Positions 9,218-18,600 of a stretch of 64,000 nt of DNA are shown here, piece after piece. The notes beneath the pieces are model-generated. The model had not been told where the DNA came from and ran no database searches. It worked only from the letters and a program-made list of their open reading frames with translations. Made by a program: the position numbers and the translations under genes. Source of the stretch: an uncultured Verrucomicrobiota bacterium (lineage in GTDB: Bacteria > Verrucomicrobiota > Kiritimatiellia > CAIQIC01 > Lenti-01); contig CALMBO010000013.1 in NCBI GenBank assembly GCA_937860055.1, forward strand, positions 1 through 64,000, in the 5' to 3' direction. Within the stretch, counting starts at the first letter, position 1; every line of letters starts with the position of its first letter.

Positions 9218-9625
9218 AAAACCGGAATCGTCTTCAAGGAAGAAAGCTTCAAAATCGTTGGCGCTTGTTTTGAAGTCTACAACGGCATGGGGCAGGGATT
9301 CCTGGAGGCGGTCTATCAGGAATGCCTGGCGCTGGAATTCGCCGAACAGGGCATCCCCTTTGTCGAGCAACCTCACCTGAAGCTGAAATATAAAGCCAAG
9401 CCGCTGAAACAGGCCTATCAGCCGGATTTCCTTTGTTTCGATGAAATCATTCTCGAGATCAAATCGGCAAGGAACCTGGCCGATGAACACCGCGCGCAAG
9501 TGATCAACTATCTCAAGGCCACTGGCAAGCCGCTGGCTTTATTGGTGAACTTCGGGCATTATCCCAAATTGGAATCCGAGCGCTTTCTGGCTCCACCCCA
9601 TTCGTGCCATTCGTGTGATTCGTAG
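9197..9625 (+). CDS. GxxExxY protein, PD-(D/E)XK nuclease fold
   Basis: This 142-residue member of the GxxExxY family (PD-(D/E)XK superfamily, family 3) shows the name motif as GQGFLEAVY. Its putative active site is QPDFLCFDEIILEIKS, with the Asp and the E-x-K both intact. The function of the family is unproven. Alternative starts are the ATGs at 9197 and 9215; both lie inside the left inverted repeat. The last residues (HSCHSCDS) are encoded by the right inverted repeat, so gene and repeats form one unit. Codon use is less NNC-biased and more AT-rich than in the neighbours, which suggests acquisition. It is inserted between the hydrolase gene and argS in the same orientation. Confidence 0.92.
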   Translation: MARIARMKTGIVFKEESFKIVGACFEVYNGMGQGFLEAVYQECLALEFAEQGIPFVEQPHLKLKYKAKPLKQAYQPDFLCFDEIILEIKSARNLADEHRAQVINYLKATGKPLALLVNFGHYPKLESERFLAPPHSCHSCDS

Positions 9626-9644
9626 TTAAAGGTTTTCGGCTGTT
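9599..9644 (-). repeat. Right inverted repeat of GxxExxY cassette 1
   Basis: This 46-nt segment read on the minus strand runs AACAGCCGAAAACC, then AACTACGAATCACACGAATG and another ACGAATG unit. It matches 9174-9217 over nearly its whole length. The argS start codon is the next base (9645). Confidence 0.85.
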
Positions 9645-11366
9645 ATGCAAACCATCCAAGAGATGTTGTCCGCCCAGATCCGCAGCGCCTTCGCCGCCGC
9701 CTTCCCCGGCGCCGATCTTTCCACCCTCCCCCTCGACGCCACCCCCGCCGGCGACGAATCCTTCGGCGACTACCAGTGCAACGCCGCCATGGCCGCGTCC
9801 AAGATCCTGCGCCAGCCGCCGCGCGCGATCGCCGAAAAGGCCGTCGCGCAGCTGCCGGCCGGCGGCCTGATCGCCAAGGCCGAGATCGCCGGCCCCGGTT
9901 TCATTAATCTCACCTTGTCCGACGCCGCCCTCGCCCGCCACCTCGAGGCCGCCCAGGCCGACACCCTCCTCGGCGTCCCGCAGCCCGGCGCCGGCAAGAC
10001 GCTCATCATCGACTACTCCTCCCCGAACGTCGCCAAACCGATGCACGTCGCCCACATCCGCTCGACCGTCATCGGCGACGCCCTCAAGCGCATCCACCGC
10101 GCCCTGGGCTATTCCGTCCTCGGCGACAACCACCTCGGCGACTGGGGCACCCAGTTCGGCATCCTCATCATGGGCTACCGGAACTTCCTCGATTCCGCCG
10201 CGCTCGAGGCGGCGCCGGTCGACGAGCTCCAGCGCGTCTACGTCCTGTCCCACCAGAAATGCGAGGAAGACCCCGCGTGGAAGGACCAGGCCCGCGCCGA
10301 GCTCGTCAAGCTGCAGGCGGGCGATCCCGCCAACCGCGCCCTCTGGCAGAAATTCATCGACCTCTCGATGGCCGAATTCAACCGCATCTATTCCCGCCTC
10401 GGCGTCTCCTTCGAGCTCGTCCGCGGCGAGTCGTTCTACAACGACGCCCTCCCCGGCGTCGTCGAAAAGCTCCAGGCCCTCGGCCTCGTCCGCGAGAGCG
10501 AAGGCGCCCTCGTCGCCTTCCTCGAGGACGAGAAGCTCCCGCCCTGCATCGTCCGCAAGTCCGACGGCGGCTTCAACTACGCCACCACCGACCTCGCCAC
10601 CGTCTTTTCCAGGGAAAACGAATTCCATCCCGACGCGATCATCTATGTGACCGACGAGCGCCAGCAGCTCCACTTCCGCCAGTTCTTCGCCCTCGCGAAG
10701 AAGGCCGGCGCGAAAACGCACCTGCGCCACATCTGGTTCGGCCTGATGCGCCTCCCCGAAGGGCTCCTCTCCACGCGCAAGGGCACCGCCATCAAGCTCG
10801 ACCTCCTCCTCGACGAGGCCGAAAAGCACGCCCTCGACCTTGTGAAGCAGGCCTCCCCCGAGATGCCCGCCGACCAGCAGCAGGCCGTCGCCCGCGCCGT
10901 CGGCATCGGCGCCGTCAAATACGCCGACCTCTCGCAGAACCCGCAATCCGCCGTCACGTTCACGTGGGAAAAGGCCCTCGCCATGGACGGCAACTCCGCG
11001 CCGTATCTCCAGTACGCCTATGCCCGCATCGCCTCCGTCATCGACAAGCATGCGGAGCGGTTTCCGGAATGCGACTGGCGCCGCGCCCCCATCGCCCTCG
11101 ATTCCCCCCATGCGCGCCGCCTGGCCCTGCGCCTCGCCCGCTACCCCGACGCCGTCCTCGATGCCGCCCGCCAGGAAAAACCCTCCCTCCTCGCCGACGC
11201 GCTCTACGACCTCTCGCAGGTCTATTCCAGCTTCTACCAGAACGTCCCCTTCCTGAAAGCCGATGCCGGCATCCGCGAAAGCCGCGTGCGCCTCTGCGAC
11301 CTCGTCGCCAGGGTCCTCCGCCACGGGCTCTCGCTGCTCGGCATCGACACCCCCGAACGCATCTGA
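9645..11366 (+). CDS. argS: Arginyl-tRNA synthetase
   Basis: This class I synthetase charges tRNA-Arg. The 573-residue protein has the N-terminal Add1 domain, the HIGH-type motif in SSPNVAKPMHVAHIRSTVIGDAL and the conserved GDNHLGDWGTQFG. The KMSK region is degenerate (LSTRKGTAIKL), as in many ArgRS enzymes. A C-terminal anticodon-binding domain of the DALR type follows, with NSAPYLQYAYARI at its start. The ATG at 9645 lies immediately after the right repeat of the GxxExxY cassette. The only upstream purine run (AAAGG, 12 nt away) is poor, so the cassette appears to have replaced the native leader. Confidence 0.97.
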   Translation: MQTIQEMLSAQIRSAFAAAFPGADLSTLPLDATPAGDESFGDYQCNAAMAASKILRQPPRAIAEKAVAQLPAGGLIAKAEIAGPGFINLTLSDAALARHLEAAQADTLLGVPQPGAGKTLIIDYSSPNVAKPMHVAHIRSTVIGDALKRIHRALGYSVLGDNHLGDWGTQFGILIMGYRNFLDSAALEAAPVDELQRVYVLSHQKCEEDPAWKDQARAELVKLQAGDPANRALWQKFIDLSMAEFNRIYSRLGVSFELVRGESFYNDALPGVVEKLQALGLVRESEGALVAFLEDEKLPPCIVRKSDGGFNYATTDLATVFSRENEFHPDAIIYVTDERQQLHFRQFFALAKKAGAKTHLRHIWFGLMRLPEGLLSTRKGTAIKLDLLLDEAEKHALDLVKQASPEMPADQQQAVARAVGIGAVKYADLSQNPQSAVTFTWEKALAMDGNSAPYLQYAYARIASVIDKHAERFPECDWRRAPIALDSPHARRLALRLARYPDAVLDAARQEKPSLLADALYDLSQVYSSFYQNVPFLKADAGIRESRVRLCDLVARVLRHGLSLLGIDTPERI

Positions 11367-11380
11367 CCGGAGAAACTCCC

Positions 11381-12652
11381 ATGAACAACACCCGCCGCCC
11401 GCTTCTCTTCGGAATCCTTCTCGCCCTCGGGATCGCCTCTCCCGGCGCGGCCTGGGCGCAAGACCCGTCCCCGGCCGCCCCCTTCTTCGTGGCCAACTGG
11501 AACGTCGAGAACCTCTACGACGCCGTGGACGACCCCGACAACGACGGCGACGACGAGTTCTTGCCCAACAACCCCACCACCCGCTGGACGCAAGTCCGCT
11601 ACGAAACCAAGCTCGACAACCTCGCGCAAGTCATCTCCGGCATGAACAACGGCCAGGGACCGGACATCCTCGGCGTCGAGGAAGTCGAGAACGAAGACGT
11701 CCTCCGCGACCTGGCCGATCGTCTTCCGCTCAAGCCCTACGGCATCGCGCACGTGGATTCGCCCGATCCCCGGGGCATCGACACGGCCATGCTGTTCAAC
11801 CGCGACCGCTTCGCCCTGCTGGAATTCCATGCCTACAAGATCCCCCTGAAATGGGGCGAGACGCGCGACATCCTCCACGCCGTCCTCGAAGACCGGGGCG
11901 GCGACAAGCTCCATGTGCTGGTCAACCACTGGCCCTCCCGCGGCGGCGGCATCGAGGCCTCCGAACCCAAGCGGGTCGTGGCCGCCCGGACGCTCGCCAA
12001 GTCCATCGGCCGCATCTTCCAGCGCGAACCCGCCGCCCGCATCGTCATCCTCGGCGACTTCAACGACGAACCCTCCGACCGCTCCATCCGCGATGTCCTC
12101 GACGTGGAATTCTTCCCTTCCCCCTCCGGCGAATACGAAACGGCCAAGATCTACAACCTCGCCTCCGGCAAAGCCAAGCAAGGCATGGGCTCCTTCTACC
12201 ATTCCTTCGAGGGCAAGGTGGAATGGCGCATGTACGACCAGATCATGGCCTCCGGAGCCCTCCTCCGGAACACCGGCGGGCGCCGCAGCGAAGTGTCGCT
12301 CTGGGTCGACAAGCCGGCGTTCATGGTCGAGGAGCACGGCCAGGACAAAGGCGCTCCGGTCCCCACCTTCGAAAACATGGAGGATTACGAAGGCGGCTAC
12401 AGCGACCACTTCCCCGTCGGCGTCCATTTTGCCTATTTGACTGCGGCCGAAACCGCGGAAACAGTCCCGGAAACCGATGGGAAGGCGGCGGAAGAAAAGC
12501 CCGCCGGAGAACCGACGGCAGCCGCCGCCAAGCCCTCCGCCGCCCCCCCGGCGCAGAAACATCCGGATGTCGCCCGCGACAGGCCTGCGCCCCCGCCCCG
12601 GAAACAATCCCGCGACGCAGAGCCGGACATCTACGCCCCCGTCGCCTGGTAG
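11381..12652 (+). CDS. Exported endonuclease/exonuclease/phosphatase-family protein
   Basis: This 423-residue protein starts with a signal peptide (MNNTRRPLLFGILLALG, with an AWAQ-type cleavage region). It carries the EEP (DNase I-like) fold markers NWNVENLYD, DILGVEEVENEDVL, ILGDFNDEPSD and the C-terminal SDHFPVG. These supply the metal-binding Glu, the catalytic Asp/Asn and the final Asp-His. An extracytoplasmic nuclease or phosphodiesterase role fits; the substrate cannot be told. The last ~85 residues are a low-complexity Ala/Pro/Lys/Glu region. GGAG precedes the ATG at 11381, 14 nt after argS. It converges on the DUF481 gene with 14 nt between stops. Confidence 0.88.
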   Translation: MNNTRRPLLFGILLALGIASPGAAWAQDPSPAAPFFVANWNVENLYDAVDDPDNDGDDEFLPNNPTTRWTQVRYETKLDNLAQVISGMNNGQGPDILGVEEVENEDVLRDLADRLPLKPYGIAHVDSPDPRGIDTAMLFNRDRFALLEFHAYKIPLKWGETRDILHAVLEDRGGDKLHVLVNHWPSRGGGIEASEPKRVVAARTLAKSIGRIFQREPAARIVILGDFNDEPSDRSIRDVLDVEFFPSPSGEYETAKIYNLASGKAKQGMGSFYHSFEGKVEWRMYDQIMASGALLRNTGGRRSEVSLWVDKPAFMVEEHGQDKGAPVPTFENMEDYEGGYSDHFPVGVHFAYLTAAETAETVPETDGKAAEEKPAGEPTAAAAKPSAAPPAQKHPDVARDRPAPPPRKQSRDAEPDIYAPVAW

Positions 12653-12666
12653 GCGCCTCCCCGGCG

Positions 12667-13734
12667 CTAGAAATCCAGCGCCAGCGAGGTCGTTGTCAGC
12701 AGGTCGTTGCCTTCCTTGTCCTCCGCAGGCTGGCTGTCGTAGCGGTCCTCGACCGTGAAGCGCAGGCTCCAGTCCGCCAGCAGCACGGTGTCCAGGCCCA
12801 CCTTGGCATTCACGTAGTACACCGCCGAATCCTCGAGGTTGGGCACGAACTCCACCGACTCCCACACCTGCAGCGTGGGCGTCACCAGGAATTCCAGGTA
12901 TTGCGCCGCGCGTCCCGCCATGAATCCTTCGATCTCCCCTCCCTTTTTCTCCGCCACGTAGCCGGGACCGATCTCCGCGCTCAGCGCCGTCCGACCCGTC
13001 CGGATGAAATGCCGGCCCAGGGAAAGGCTCCCCTGCGCCCGGTAGGACAAATCGGCGATCGCGTCATGATAGATATTCCCGTCCACCGCCGCATACATCC
13101 GCCCGGACAGCCGGTGCTGGATCTTCGCCTCGCCCGAGGCGTTCTCCGTGTCCTTTTCCCCATCGCTCTCGCCATGGCGCCCCCCGGCCTTCAGGAAGAA
13201 TGTGTTTTCCTCCGTCTCCTTGCTCCCGCTGATCGAACCATCGAACCGCAGCATTTCGCTGTTTCCCTGCGACGTGTTGATCCCCAGCTCGAGGTTCCGG
13301 CGCCAGGCCCCGTCCGGCCGCTCCTTGCCCGGCTTGCGGGCGATCGTGTTCACCCGGCCGGAAACGCCGAAGCGCGAACTCCCGGCGCCGCCAAACGCGT
13401 TGCGCATGTCGGAACCGCGATAGACCGGGGCGGGCTTGGAGGGCATCTCCACCGGCTCCTCCTCGACAGTTTCGGCCCCGTTGGTGGAAATCCCGTCCCC
13501 CGAGGGCACCTCGTTGGTTGAAGCAACGGAGACCACGGCCTCCATTTCATTCGTTGCCGCCGGCAGATCCTCTCCCCCCGGAAGGACGACTTCGTTGGTC
13601 GCGGCGGGAATCGCCGACTCCTCCCCCGCGGACGTTTCATTCGTCCCGGCGGCAAGGACGGTCCCGCCCCCCGCCAGCAACAGGGCGGCGCAGGAAAACC
13701 GGGTCCAAAACAAGGCGGAAAACATGGGTTTCAT
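12667..13734 (-). CDS. DUF481 family outer-membrane beta-barrel (YdiY-like)
   Basis: This 355-residue protein has a signal peptide (LLLAGGGTVLAAGT), then about 90 residues rich in Ala/Thr/Asn/Glu with repeated ATNE/STNE words. A C-terminal DUF481 barrel follows, starting near WRRNLELGINTSQGNSE and ending in SLALDF with the terminal Phe typical of BAM substrates. Family members are called salt-induced outer-membrane proteins; their function is unclear. The start codon lies 7 nt after a -10-like TAGTCT, with TTGACT 18 nt further upstream and no Shine-Dalgarno, so a leaderless mRNA is likely. The neighbour downstream in transcription is the convergent EEP gene. Confidence 0.87.
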   Translation of the reverse strand: MKPMFSALFWTRFSCAALLLAGGGTVLAAGTNETSAGEESAIPAATNEVVLPGGEDLPAATNEMEAVVSVASTNEVPSGDGISTNGAETVEEEPVEMPSKPAPVYRGSDMRNAFGGAGSSRFGVSGRVNTIARKPGKERPDGAWRRNLELGINTSQGNSEMLRFDGSISGSKETEENTFFLKAGGRHGESDGEKDTENASGEAKIQHRLSGRMYAAVDGNIYHDAIADLSYRAQGSLSLGRHFIRTGRTALSAEIGPGYVAEKKGGEIEGFMAGRAAQYLEFLVTPTLQVWESVEFVPNLEDSAVYYVNAKVGLDTVLLADWSLRFTVEDRYDSQPAEDKEGNDLLTTTSLALDF

Positions 13735-13741
13735 GGGCCGC

Positions 13742-13771
13742 AGACTAGGCCGGCAACGGGAGCGGAGTCAA
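13742..13771 (-). promoter_or_regulatory. Promoter of the DUF481 gene, probably giving a leaderless mRNA
   Basis: On the minus strand TTGACT (13766-13771), an 18-nt spacer and TAGTCT (13742-13747) precede the ATG by only 7 nt. That places the expected start site on or next to the A of ATG. Confidence 0.6.
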
Positions 13772-13790
13772 ATCCGAAGAGGTCCACCCG

Positions 13791-15485
13791 TCAAGGATGG
13801 ATGGCCTCGTCGTAGGGATTGGTGTCGGCGTTGAATTCGTTCGTGTTGGTCACGCCGTCGCCGTCCAGATCGTCGCCCGCCGCCGTGCCCGGATCCCCCG
13901 GAGTCACGTTGTACTTCAGCAGGAAGGCGTCGTAGGCCGAATAGCTCGGCGCCGAATAGGGGGAGATCGTGATGTTGTCGAAGTTGGCGCTCTTCCCCGT
14001 GACGCCGCTCTTGCCCCGGATGCGCACATAGATCGGCGTGCTCACATAGACGTCCGCCGAATAATAGGTCAGGTTCGATACGCCGCCGGCATAGACCTCC
14101 CCGACCTCGACCCAGCCCGAGGAAAGGCTTTCGCTGATTTCGATCGCCAGCGTCGGCGCTTCGGCCCCATGGGTGCCATACGGGCCATACCAGAGCGAAA
14201 TCGTCGAAATCCCGTTCGCCAGCACGTTGGTCTGGATGGTCATCGTCTCTTCCCCGTCGGTGGGGTCGTATTTCAGGCGTGCCGCCTTCGTGCCGATCTT
14301 CAGGTCCAGCGCATCGGTGCCGATCAGGATGCCCGTCAGGTTCCACACCTTGTTGCTCAGCGTCACGTCCGCGGAGGCATAGCTCGTCTTGGTCCCGTCC
14401 TCGAAGCTGACCGTGTAGGCCCCCGGCGGCGGCGGCGCCACATATTCCGTCACCGCGATGGAGGCCGTCCCCGTCGATGGCCCGAAGCTGTTGGTGGCGA
14501 TGACCGTCAACGTGTAGTCGCCGGGCCCGTCGGCCTGGGCCGACACATAGGTGAAGTTGGTCCCCGCCAGCGTGGCCGAACCGGAATAATTCGACGGCAG
14601 GAAGGTCCAGCTCGCGATGCCGCTGCCCGCCGGCGACACGCCGATGCCCAGCCGCTGTGTATAGGTCGCCATGATGCTGTAGGGCGCCGCCGGACTGAAC
14701 GAAATCACCGGCACCGGTGGCACATAGCCCGTCACGGAGATCGAAACCGTCCCCGTGCTCGTTCCAACCGAGTTCGTCGCAATGACCGACAGCGTGAAGG
14801 TCTTGTTGCTGTCGCTGTTGGCCGGCGTGAAGGAGAACGTCCCGCCGCTCAGGCTTGCCGATCCCGCATAGGCCGGCAGCAGGCTCCAGCTCTGCATCCC
14901 CGCCCCCGAAGGCGCGATCGACACCGCCAGCGTCAGCGTGTTGCTCGCCGCGATGCTCTGGCTCCCCGAGGGGTTGAAGGTGACGGATGGCACCCCCGGC
15001 CCCGCGACCCGGACGCCGTCCAGCCCCACGTTGCCCGCCACCTTGGTCACATAGAGGAATTTCACGTAGCGGGAAGCGGACTGGAGGTTGTTCGTATATT
15101 GAACCGCCACGCTGTTGTTGAGAAGGTTGGTGGAGTCGAACGTGGCCACATCCGTCCAGGTCGACCCGTTCACGGACTCCTGGACCTTGTAGACATAGGC
15201 CCCGGACAAGCTGTTCCCCTTGGCCCAATAGGACACCGTGGCCGGCGCGCTGTTGAAATAGATCTGGATCGAATCGCCGGAGCTGTCGAACTTGGCCGCC
15301 GTTCCGTCCACCCCGTCATAGTTGGAGGAATAATCGGTCCCGAGACCGACCTTCGTCCATCCCGTCGGCAGCACGTTGGTCCCGCCCCATGCCCCGGAAT
15401 AGAAGGTCGGCAACGTCGCCTGTCCAAGCGCGGCGGTCCCCGCCCACAGCAGGCCCATCATGCCCAGAATCGTCGGTTTTCTCAT
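13791..15485 (-). CDS. Secreted multi-domain protein with Ig-like repeats and a calcium-type C-terminal motif
   Basis: This 564-residue protein has a signal peptide (MGLLWAGTAALGQ). Its N-terminal module (about residues 25-165) resembles a carbohydrate-binding or discoidin-like jelly roll (YSGAWGGTNVLPTGWTKVG). At least two Ig-like repeats follow, each ending in GTVSISVTGYVPP or GTASIAVTEYVAPP. A second jelly-roll-like module (SFEDGTKTSYASADVTLSN) comes next, and the C-terminus has DLDGDGVTNTNEFNADTNPYD, a thrombospondin-3/dockerin-like calcium loop. No enzymatic motif is seen. It is probably a cell-surface or secreted adhesin. It is divergent from the 1.7k-residue gene at 15693. GGGAG precedes the ATG. 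Confidence 0.82.
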   Translation of the reverse strand: MRKPTILGMMGLLWAGTAALGQATLPTFYSGAWGGTNVLPTGWTKVGLGTDYSSNYDGVDGTAAKFDSSGDSIQIYFNSAPATVSYWAKGNSLSGAYVYKVQESVNGSTWTDVATFDSTNLLNNSVAVQYTNNLQSASRYVKFLYVTKVAGNVGLDGVRVAGPGVPSVTFNPSGSQSIAASNTLTLAVSIAPSGAGMQSWSLLPAYAGSASLSGGTFSFTPANSDSNKTFTLSVIATNSVGTSTGTVSISVTGYVPPVPVISFSPAAPYSIMATYTQRLGIGVSPAGSGIASWTFLPSNYSGSATLAGTNFTYVSAQADGPGDYTLTVIATNSFGPSTGTASIAVTEYVAPPPPGAYTVSFEDGTKTSYASADVTLSNKVWNLTGILIGTDALDLKIGTKAARLKYDPTDGEETMTIQTNVLANGISTISLWYGPYGTHGAEAPTLAIEISESLSSGWVEVGEVYAGGVSNLTYYSADVYVSTPIYVRIRGKSGVTGKSANFDNITISPYSAPSYSAYDAFLLKYNVTPGDPGTAAGDDLDGDGVTNTNEFNADTNPYDEAIHP

Positions 15486-15518
15486 CGCTGCGCTCCCGGT
15501 ACAGACCTCATCGCTTGA

Positions 15519-15547
15519 AACCTACCGTTTCCCGGCGAAACCAGCCA
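15519..15547 (-). promoter_or_regulatory. Possible promoter with GGTAGGTTT -10 element
   Basis: TAGGTT (15519-15524, minus strand) lies 33 nt before the start of the secreted-protein gene. The same GGTAGGTTT 9-mer occurs before thrS and before the pseudopilin operon. The -35 (TGGCTG) is poor. Confidence 0.3.
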
Positions 15548-15596
15548 GTCCAAATGTTCGATTTTCCCTTGCCCGTTCTTCCGAAAAAGAAGGCCC

Positions 15597-15618
15597 GCAA
15601 GGGGTTTTGCCCCCTTGC
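15597..15618. other. Hairpin in the divergent intergenic region
   Basis: GCAAGGGG, loop TTTTGC and CCCCTTGC form a perfect 8-bp stem with no adjoining T-run. It overlaps the -35 of the promoter proposed for the large plus-strand gene and could be an operator or a processing structure. Confidence 0.45.
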
Positions 15619-15643
15619 CAGCCCCTCCCGGACGCGGTATGTT
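15615..15643 (+). promoter_or_regulatory. Candidate promoter of the 1.7k-residue secreted protein gene
   Basis: TTGCCA (15615-15620), a 17-nt spacer and TATGTT (15638-15643) precede the likely start by 49 nt. Confidence 0.5.
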
Positions 15644-15692
15644 TTCGTTGGGCCGGAGTCGGTATCCTTCTCCCCCGTAACTTGAGGTGGCC

Positions 15693-18600
15693 ATGAGGAT
15701 GAAAGCCGTAATCGTCGGAGCGGGCTTGGCAGGGTGGGTGTTGTCCGCCCATGCCTATACGTCTCCCTATTCCTCGATGGCCGTTCCGGGAGACCACAAC
15801 GGGTGGAGCACCACCCCGACCATGGTTCTCGTCGCCGACAATACGTGGGTCTGCACCCAGACCCTCTCCTCCGCCAGCGGCGGCTTCAAATTCGCCGCCA
15901 ACAACGGATGGACGGTCAATTGGGGGGGAAGTGCCTCCTTCATCCGTGTCCCCGCCAAGGGCTCCGCCCCCGATTTGGGGGGCGGCAACCTCGGGTATTC
16001 CGGCTTTTCCAACGGCCTCTATCGATTCACGTTCAACGATTCCACCCTGGAATGCCGCCTGGAATGGGCCGGCGCCTCCCCCCTGCCCCTCCCGTCCATC
16101 GCCACCCTGTACCTCGTCGGGGATTTCAATGGCTGGACCCCCTCCGCCGCCGGCCAGTTGACCAACAGCCCGGGCAACACCAATCTCTGGAGCAGATCCA
16201 TCGATCTGGAAAGCGCCACCACCTTCCAGTTTTATCCCGACGGCACCTGGAGCAACCAGTTCGGCGCCCCCGTCGCTTCAACCATTGTCATCACCAACCT
16301 CAACGCCCCCGTCACCAACAGCGCCTGCGGAAGGTCCGATTTCACCCTCTCCGGCTTCGATCCCGGCACGTTCCGGTTCGAGCTCGACACCAGCAACAAC
16401 CTCTTCACCGTTACCCAGACCGCCACCCAGTCCTTCACCATCGGCACCATGACGGTCCAGGGCAATTTCATCGGCACCAACAATCCCCTTCCCAACATGG
16501 TGCAGGTGGGCGACACCACCATCTGGGAGTCCGACCACCACATCACCAACAACGGCACCATCACCTTCCGCTTCTCCGCCAACAGCGGGGTCCGCCGCTG
16601 GGGCACCACCAACGGCGCGGCCGCCCTCTCCTTCCCCGCCTCCGGAACCCTGGCCGCCGCCCTCACCAACTATGTGCAGATCCTGAACGTGAGCACGGGG
16701 CGCTACCGCATCACCTTCAACCACATCACGGGCGAATTCAACTTCCTGCGAAGCTATACCGACGCCTCCGGCATCAATCTCCTGAAAAACCCCGGCTTCG
16801 AGCAGACCACCGACCCCTCCGGCGGCGACGCCGTCGATTGGGGCAGCTGGCAGGCCTGGCCCAAGCGCGTGGCGGATGGATATTCCCCCCATTCCGGCAA
16901 CTGGTGCGGCGCCATCCATGGCCAGCTGTTCCCTGAATGGACGGATTACGGCTCCTTTGCCCAGGATGTCCTCGTCACCTCCGGCAAAACCTACCAGGCT
17001 TCCGCCTGGTTCAAGGCCTCCGCCGATTGGTCCGCCAGCACGATGCAGATCAAGATCGAATGGCTGGATGCCACCAACGGCTCCCTCGGCCTGGAAGACA
17101 CCGTCGACATCCCCCCCCTGACCAACCGCTGGATCAAGTATTCCGTCGAAGGCGCCGCCCCCCTCAATGCGGCCAAGGCCCACGTGGTCTTCCTCTGCTC
17201 CGGCGCCGGCACCACCGGCACCATGCAGATCGACGATGCGGAAATGCGCGCCGTCGCCGGCCGCACCCAGAACTTCGACACCTGGGGCGCCCTCTCCTCC
17301 TTCGGCTCCTTCGCCCCCGATTGGTCCGTCACCAGCGGCAAGACGGTCTGGAACGTCCCCCCCGGACGCCCCGAAGGCGGCGTCCTCATCTCCCAGATGG
17401 TCGAGGGAACCGGCAACAACAAGGCGGTCGAAATCTTCAATGGAACCCTGTCCAACCTCGATCTCTCCGCGCAAAACTACGTCCTCCAGCAATATGACAA
17501 CGGCTCGCTGACGGCCTCCGTCACCATGGCCCTTTCGGGCGAAATCGCCGCCGGCGCCTGCCTCGTCGTCGCGCGGCCCGGCACTCCCACCAACTACGCC
17601 CCCGACACCTCCATCTCCGGCCTCGCCAACCTGTCGACCAATAAATATGTCACCTTCAACGGCGACGATGTCCTCGTCCTCCGCCAAGGCGGCGCGGCGG
17701 GCACCGTCAAGGACCGCATCGGGCAGGTTTCCACCAATGCCACCGGCTCCATCTGGAGCCGTAGCGCCAAGAACCACACGCTCACTCGCAAGTCCAACAT
17801 CTTCACCGGGCGCCTTGATGCCGTCACCACCCCTTTCTCCCTGTCGAACGAGTGGACGATCTCCGACAGCGACACCTTCGACGGCCTCGGCATCCACGAC
17901 CTTTCCTACCTCGACCCCAACGAACCCTACACCCCCGCCGGCTACAGCCTCGTCATGAATACCAACGCCTCCCTCATAAGCGGCGAAATGTCGGGCGGCA
18001 TCGGCGATGTCAGCTTCTGGTACCGCACGGAATCCATGTCCCCCGCCGTCACCATGGTCATCGAAACCGCCGCCACCGATGTGGGTCCGTGGACGACCAA
18101 CGCCACCCTCTCCGGCGTCGCCTCCAGCAATTTCGCCTACTATGTCGTCGCCATCAACCGCGCCGACCACTCCTACCTGCGGATCCGCCAGACCGGCGGC
18201 GCCACCAACCGCTTCCGCATCGACGAGGTCACCGTCACCGAGGTCTCCTCCACCCAGCGCATCGAGGACTTCAACGAATGGACGGATCCCTCCTTTACCA
18301 TCCCCGGCGACTATTCCCGCTTCGGCTGGTCCATCCAGGACGGCAACATCGCGACCACCAGCGGGGTTTTGAACACCCGTGCCGCCCTCATTTCGCCGCC
18401 GTCGGGAGCCGTCCTTTCCCCCGCCTTCGAGGGCGGCGTCGGCGAAGTCACCTTCTGGGCCAAGGCCAACGACGCCGAAGAGCCGGCCTACCTGCTCCTC
18501 CAGACCTCCATCGACGGCGGCTCCAACTGGACCAGCCAGGCGTCCATCACCGCCACCACCGGCGCCACTTCTTCCGTCTGGCTCTATCTCACCAACAGCA

